Notes under the pieces: model-generated | Told to the model about the DNA's origin: nothing | Databases searched by the model: none | The model's input: only the letters and a program-made list of their open reading frames with translations | Program-made: the position numbers and the translations under genes | Assembly: GCF_900109465.1 (NCBI RefSeq) | Contig: NZ_FOAZ01000024.1 | Coordinates: forward strand, 1-64,000 | DNA length: 64,000 nt | Source: Streptacidiphilus jiangxiensis | GTDB lineage: Bacteria > Actinomycetota > Actinomycetes > Streptomycetales > Streptomycetaceae | Reading direction: 5' to 3' | In this document: positions 61,741-64,000 of the stretch, piece by piece | How positions within the stretch are numbered: position 1 is the stretch's first letter | Layout of the letters: the number at the start of each line of letters is the position of its first letter

Positions 61741-62408
61741 GCGAGTTGCAACTCGTTCAGAGCTCCGTCAGGAACCGACCGAAGCTTCCGCGCCGGACTT
61801 CCGATCCAGACCTCGCCCGGCGGCAGGTCCTCCAGGAGGAGCGCGCCCATCCCCAGTTGGGACCAGGCGCCGACGCTCACCCCCTCGCGGACCAGCGCGC
61901 CGGCGCCCACGTACGCGCCCTCGCCGACCCGCACCCCGCCACCGAGCCGGACACCCGACGTGAGCGTGGCGAAGTCCCCCACCACGTCGTCGTGCGTCAG
62001 CACGACCTGAGGCATGACCGCCACGTGCGCCCCCACCCGCACCGACGCGGTCAGCGCGCACTGCGCCAACAGCACCGAGCCCGGGCCGATCTCCGCGCTC
62101 TCCGCCACCGACGCGGAGGGATGCACGACCGTGCCGTACCGCTGCTCCGGCAGCCCGAGACGGCGGACCAGGCGGGCACGGCCCGCCCAGTCGCGCGGGT
62201 TGCCGACGCAGACCACGACCGGTGCCTCCGGATACGCGTGCACCAGCTCGCTGCCGCCCAGCACCGGGAGCCCGTCGACCTCCGTGCCCTGGCGGGCGGG
62301 GTCGTCGTCGAGGTGGCCGAGGACCGCGTCGGGGCCGTTCGCGGCGCGTGCGACCTGCGCGGTCTCCCGCGCGAAGCCGCCCGCCCCGACGATCAGCAGC
62401 CCCTTCAC
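61698..62408 (-). CDS. NeuD-like sugar O/N-acyltransferase
   Basis: A 236-residue left-handed beta-helix transferase. An N-terminal Rossmann-like nucleotide-binding half (LLIVGAGGFARETAQVARAA, VVVCVGNPRDWAGRARL) is followed by hexapeptide repeats (VHPSASVAESAEIGPGSVLL, VGAHVAVMPQVVLTHDDVVG, LGGGVRVGEGAYVGAGALVR). Such enzymes (NeuD/PglD type) acetylate amino sugars in glycan precursors, consistent with aminotransferases on both sides. The GTG start overlaps the DegT-2 stop. The C-terminal ~15 residues (QLARGAGNCATGHPPT) are encoded by repeat copy 5; without it the protein would end after the hexapeptide core. Confidence 0.92.
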   Translation of the reverse strand: MKGLLIVGAGGFARETAQVARAANGPDAVLGHLDDDPARQGTEVDGLPVLGGSELVHAYPEAPVVVCVGNPRDWAGRARLVRRLGLPEQRYGTVVHPSASVAESAEIGPGSVLLAQCALTASVRVGAHVAVMPQVVLTHDDVVGDFATLTSGVRLGGGVRVGEGAYVGAGALVREGVSVGAWSQLGMGALLLEDLPPGEVWIGSPARKLRSVPDGALNELQLARGAGNCATGHPPT

Positions 62409-63553
62409 CGGCGCACCTCGCGGGCCAGCGCCGCGACCACACGGTCCTGCTGCTGCTCCGTCATGGTGTGGAAGAGCGGCAGGATCAGCGAGTCGCGGGT
62501 GATCCGCTCGGTGACGGGCAGGTCGGCCCGCGGGTGGTCGGCGTAGGCGGGTTCGAGGTGGGCGGCCATGATGCCGCGCCGCGCGGAGATCCCGGCCTCG
62601 GCGAGGCCGGCCAGCACCGCGTCGCGGCCCTGCGGCCAGCCGTCCTCGGGCAGCACCCAGTAGGACTGGAACGTGGTCGTGCCGTGGGCCGGGTCGCGGA
62701 CCGGGCGCAGCCCCGGGGCCTCGGCCGCGAGCAGCGCGTCGTAACGCGCGGCAAGCGCCCGCCGGCGCGTGACGACCTCGTCGAGCCTGCCGAGCTGGAC
62801 CAGGCCCACCGCGGCCTGGATGTCCGTCATCCGGTAGTTGAAGCCGACCTCCAGGTACTGCTCCAGCACCGGCGTGCGGCTGGCGTGGCGTTCGGCCGCG
62901 GAGGCGTTCATGCCGTGCTCGCGCAGCCGCCGCAGGCGGGCCGCGACCTCGGGGTCGTCCGTGGTGACCATGCCGCCCTCGCCGGTGGTGATCACCTTGC
63001 GCGGGTGGAAGGACCAGGCGGCGAGCAGGGCGCCCGCGCCGACGGGGCCGCCGGCGACGGTCGCGCCGATCGCGCAGGCCGCGTCCTCCACGACCGCGAC
63101 GTCCCACTGCGCGCACGCCTTCCGCACGCTCTCGACGTCGGCGGGGACGCCGCCCTGGTGGACCAGGACGACGGCGCGGGTGCGTTCGCTGCGCACGGCC
63201 GCGATCGTCTCGGCGGTCAGGTTGCCGGTGGCCGCCTCCACATCCGCGAAGACGGGCTCCGCGCCCACGTAGCGGACCGCGTTGGCGGTGGCGATGAAGG
63301 ACAGCGACGGCACCACCACCTCGTCCCCGGGGCCGATCCCGAGTGCGACCAGGCACAGGTGCAGCGCCGTGGTGCACGAGCTGACGGCGACGCCGTGCGC
63401 GGCGCCGACCCGCTCCGCGAAGGCCTGCTCGAACGCGGCGACGCGGGGACCCTGCGCGACCCAGCCGGAGCGGACCGCCTCGGCGGCTGCCTGCGCCTCC
63501 TCCTCGCCGAGCCACGGCACCATGACCGGGATCCGGTCCTCCGTCGCGCTCAT
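62405..63553 (-). CDS. DegT/DnrJ/EryC1-family sugar aminotransferase (second copy)
   Basis: A 382-residue PLP aminotransferase with VSSCTTALHLCLVALGIGPG, VPSLSFIATANAVRYVGAEP, VVEDAACAIGA and the Schiff-base Lys in SFHPRKVITTGEGGMV; NYRMTDIQAAVGLVQL closes the family pattern. SFHPxKxxTTGEGG is typical of amino-sugar enzymes such as PseC/PglE/ArnB. It probably feeds the NeuD-like acyltransferase. ATG 63553 overlaps the epimerase stop (ATGA); the stop overlaps the NeuD-like start (GTGA). Confidence 0.93.
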   Translation of the reverse strand: MSATEDRIPVMVPWLGEEEAQAAAEAVRSGWVAQGPRVAAFEQAFAERVGAAHGVAVSSCTTALHLCLVALGIGPGDEVVVPSLSFIATANAVRYVGAEPVFADVEAATGNLTAETIAAVRSERTRAVVLVHQGGVPADVESVRKACAQWDVAVVEDAACAIGATVAGGPVGAGALLAAWSFHPRKVITTGEGGMVTTDDPEVAARLRRLREHGMNASAAERHASRTPVLEQYLEVGFNYRMTDIQAAVGLVQLGRLDEVVTRRRALAARYDALLAAEAPGLRPVRDPAHGTTTFQSYWVLPEDGWPQGRDAVLAGLAEAGISARRGIMAAHLEPAYADHPRADLPVTERITRDSLILPLFHTMTEQQQDRVVAALAREVRR

Positions 63554-64000
63554 CGCCCGGCCTCCTGCGCGTCGCGCTCGCGCTCGCCACGCCACCAGGC
63601 GACCAGGTCCGACAGACCGGTCCGCAGGTCGATCTCGGCGCGGAAGCCGAGCCGCTGCGCCGCGTTCTCGACCTCGGCGAGCCGCCGGGTCACCCCGTTG
63701 ACGGCACGGGCCGGGCCGTGGACGGGGGCGAGGTCCGAGCCCATCGCCTCCAGCAGGCCCTGCGCGAGCTGGAGCAGGCTGGTCTCGCTGCCGCTGGCGA
63801 CGTTGAACACCTCGTCGGTCAGCTCCGACTCCGCGGCCAGCAGGTTGGCACGGGCGATGTCGCGGACGTCGACGAAGTCCATGGTCTGGGTGCCGTCGCC
63901 GAGGATCAGCGGCGGCTCGCCGGCCTCGATCCGCTCCATCCAGCGGATCAGCACCTCGGTGTAGAGGCCGTGGATGTCCATCCGCGGGCCGTAGACGTTG
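63550..64000 (-). CDS. NAD-dependent sugar epimerase/dehydratase, 5' truncated by the window edge
   Basis: Only the last 150 or so codons are present. The frame reads NVYGPRMDIHGLYTEVLIRW, then FVDVRDIARANLLA (family-conserved) and a C-terminal domain FNVASGSETSLLQLAQGLLE. This is typical of extended SDRs such as dTDP-glucose 4,6-dehydratase or UDP-glucose epimerase. The active-site YxxxK and the cofactor motif lie beyond the edge, so the activity is undetermined. It overlaps DegT-2, and the four genes form one operon. It is probably the 4-keto or epimer source for the aminotransferases. Confidence 0.88.
   Translation of the reverse strand, partial: NVYGPRMDIHGLYTEVLIRWMERIEAGEPPLILGDGTQTMDFVDVRDIARANLLAAESELTDEVFNVASGSETSLLQLAQGLLEAMGSDLAPVHGPARAVNGVTRRLAEVENAAQRLGFRAEIDLRTGLSDLVAWWRGERERDAQEAGR

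Overview
The window is a piece of a high-GC actinomycete chromosome, most likely from Streptomycetaceae (Streptomyces, Streptacidiphilus or Kitasatospora). This rests on the very high GC content, many GTG starts and one TTG start, strong GGAGG-type ribosome binding sites, and the gene families present. It also rests on the near absence of TTA leucine codons: I found one in a real gene. Nothing looks like phage, plasmid, insertion sequence or CRISPR DNA.

Layout. (1) 1-4.6 kb: tRNA-Val(GAC) with a perfect hairpin terminator, a small membrane protein, a transmembrane Ser/Thr protein kinase, and a MerR regulator divergent from an amidohydrolase. (2) 4.6-12.2 kb: a TrmH-type RNA methyltransferase and three cobalamin genes on the minus strand: a CysG-like cobA, a BluB-CobT fusion with a very long disordered N-terminus, and cobL (CbiE-CbiT). 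(3) 12.4-16.8 kb: a GNAT gene, the metNIQ uptake operon preceded by a 13-codon cysteine-rich leader ORF, and a second GNAT gene. (4) 17-21.4 kb: an FAD monooxygenase with a palindromic operator, a sigma region 4-only protein, plsC, an ABM-type monooxygenase and an unknown protein. (5) 21.5-34.4 kb: argH and the overlapping argCJBDR operon. Between them lie a TetR/PEBP divergent pair with two matching operators, a transsulfuration PLP enzyme opposite an Lrp regulator, a P450 and a polytopic membrane protein. (6) 34.6-38.6 kb: a methyltransferase, an SDR, a 3-hydroxyacyl-CoA dehydrogenase, two small proteins and a phytanoyl-CoA-dioxygenase-like enzyme.

(7) 38.9 kb to the right edge: a large cell-surface polysaccharide locus. 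A plus-strand run of eleven tightly spaced genes (38866-50463) starts with an alpha/alpha-toroid protein. It continues with a WecG/TagA/CpsF glycosyltransferase, a nucleotide-sugar 6-dehydrogenase, WecB epimerase, a Wzz-like protein, a Wzx flippase, a membrane-anchored beta-helix protein carrying the TTA codon, a GT2, a polysaccharide deacetylase, an ATP-grasp ligase and a PHP hydrolase. A rhomboid-like gene follows. The rest is mostly on the minus strand: a GT2, a fused Wzz-Wzy polymerase, a third GT2, a 1272-residue secreted multidomain protein, two DegT-family aminotransferases, a NeuD-like acyltransferase and an edge-truncated epimerase. A third Wzz-like gene runs divergently. Together these encode a Wzx/Wzy-type polymer probably containing ManNAc/ManNAcA-type and amino-/acylamino-sugars.

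A family of palindromic repeats of about 105-135 bp sits at five intergenic sites. One copy supplies the last codons of the NeuD-like gene.
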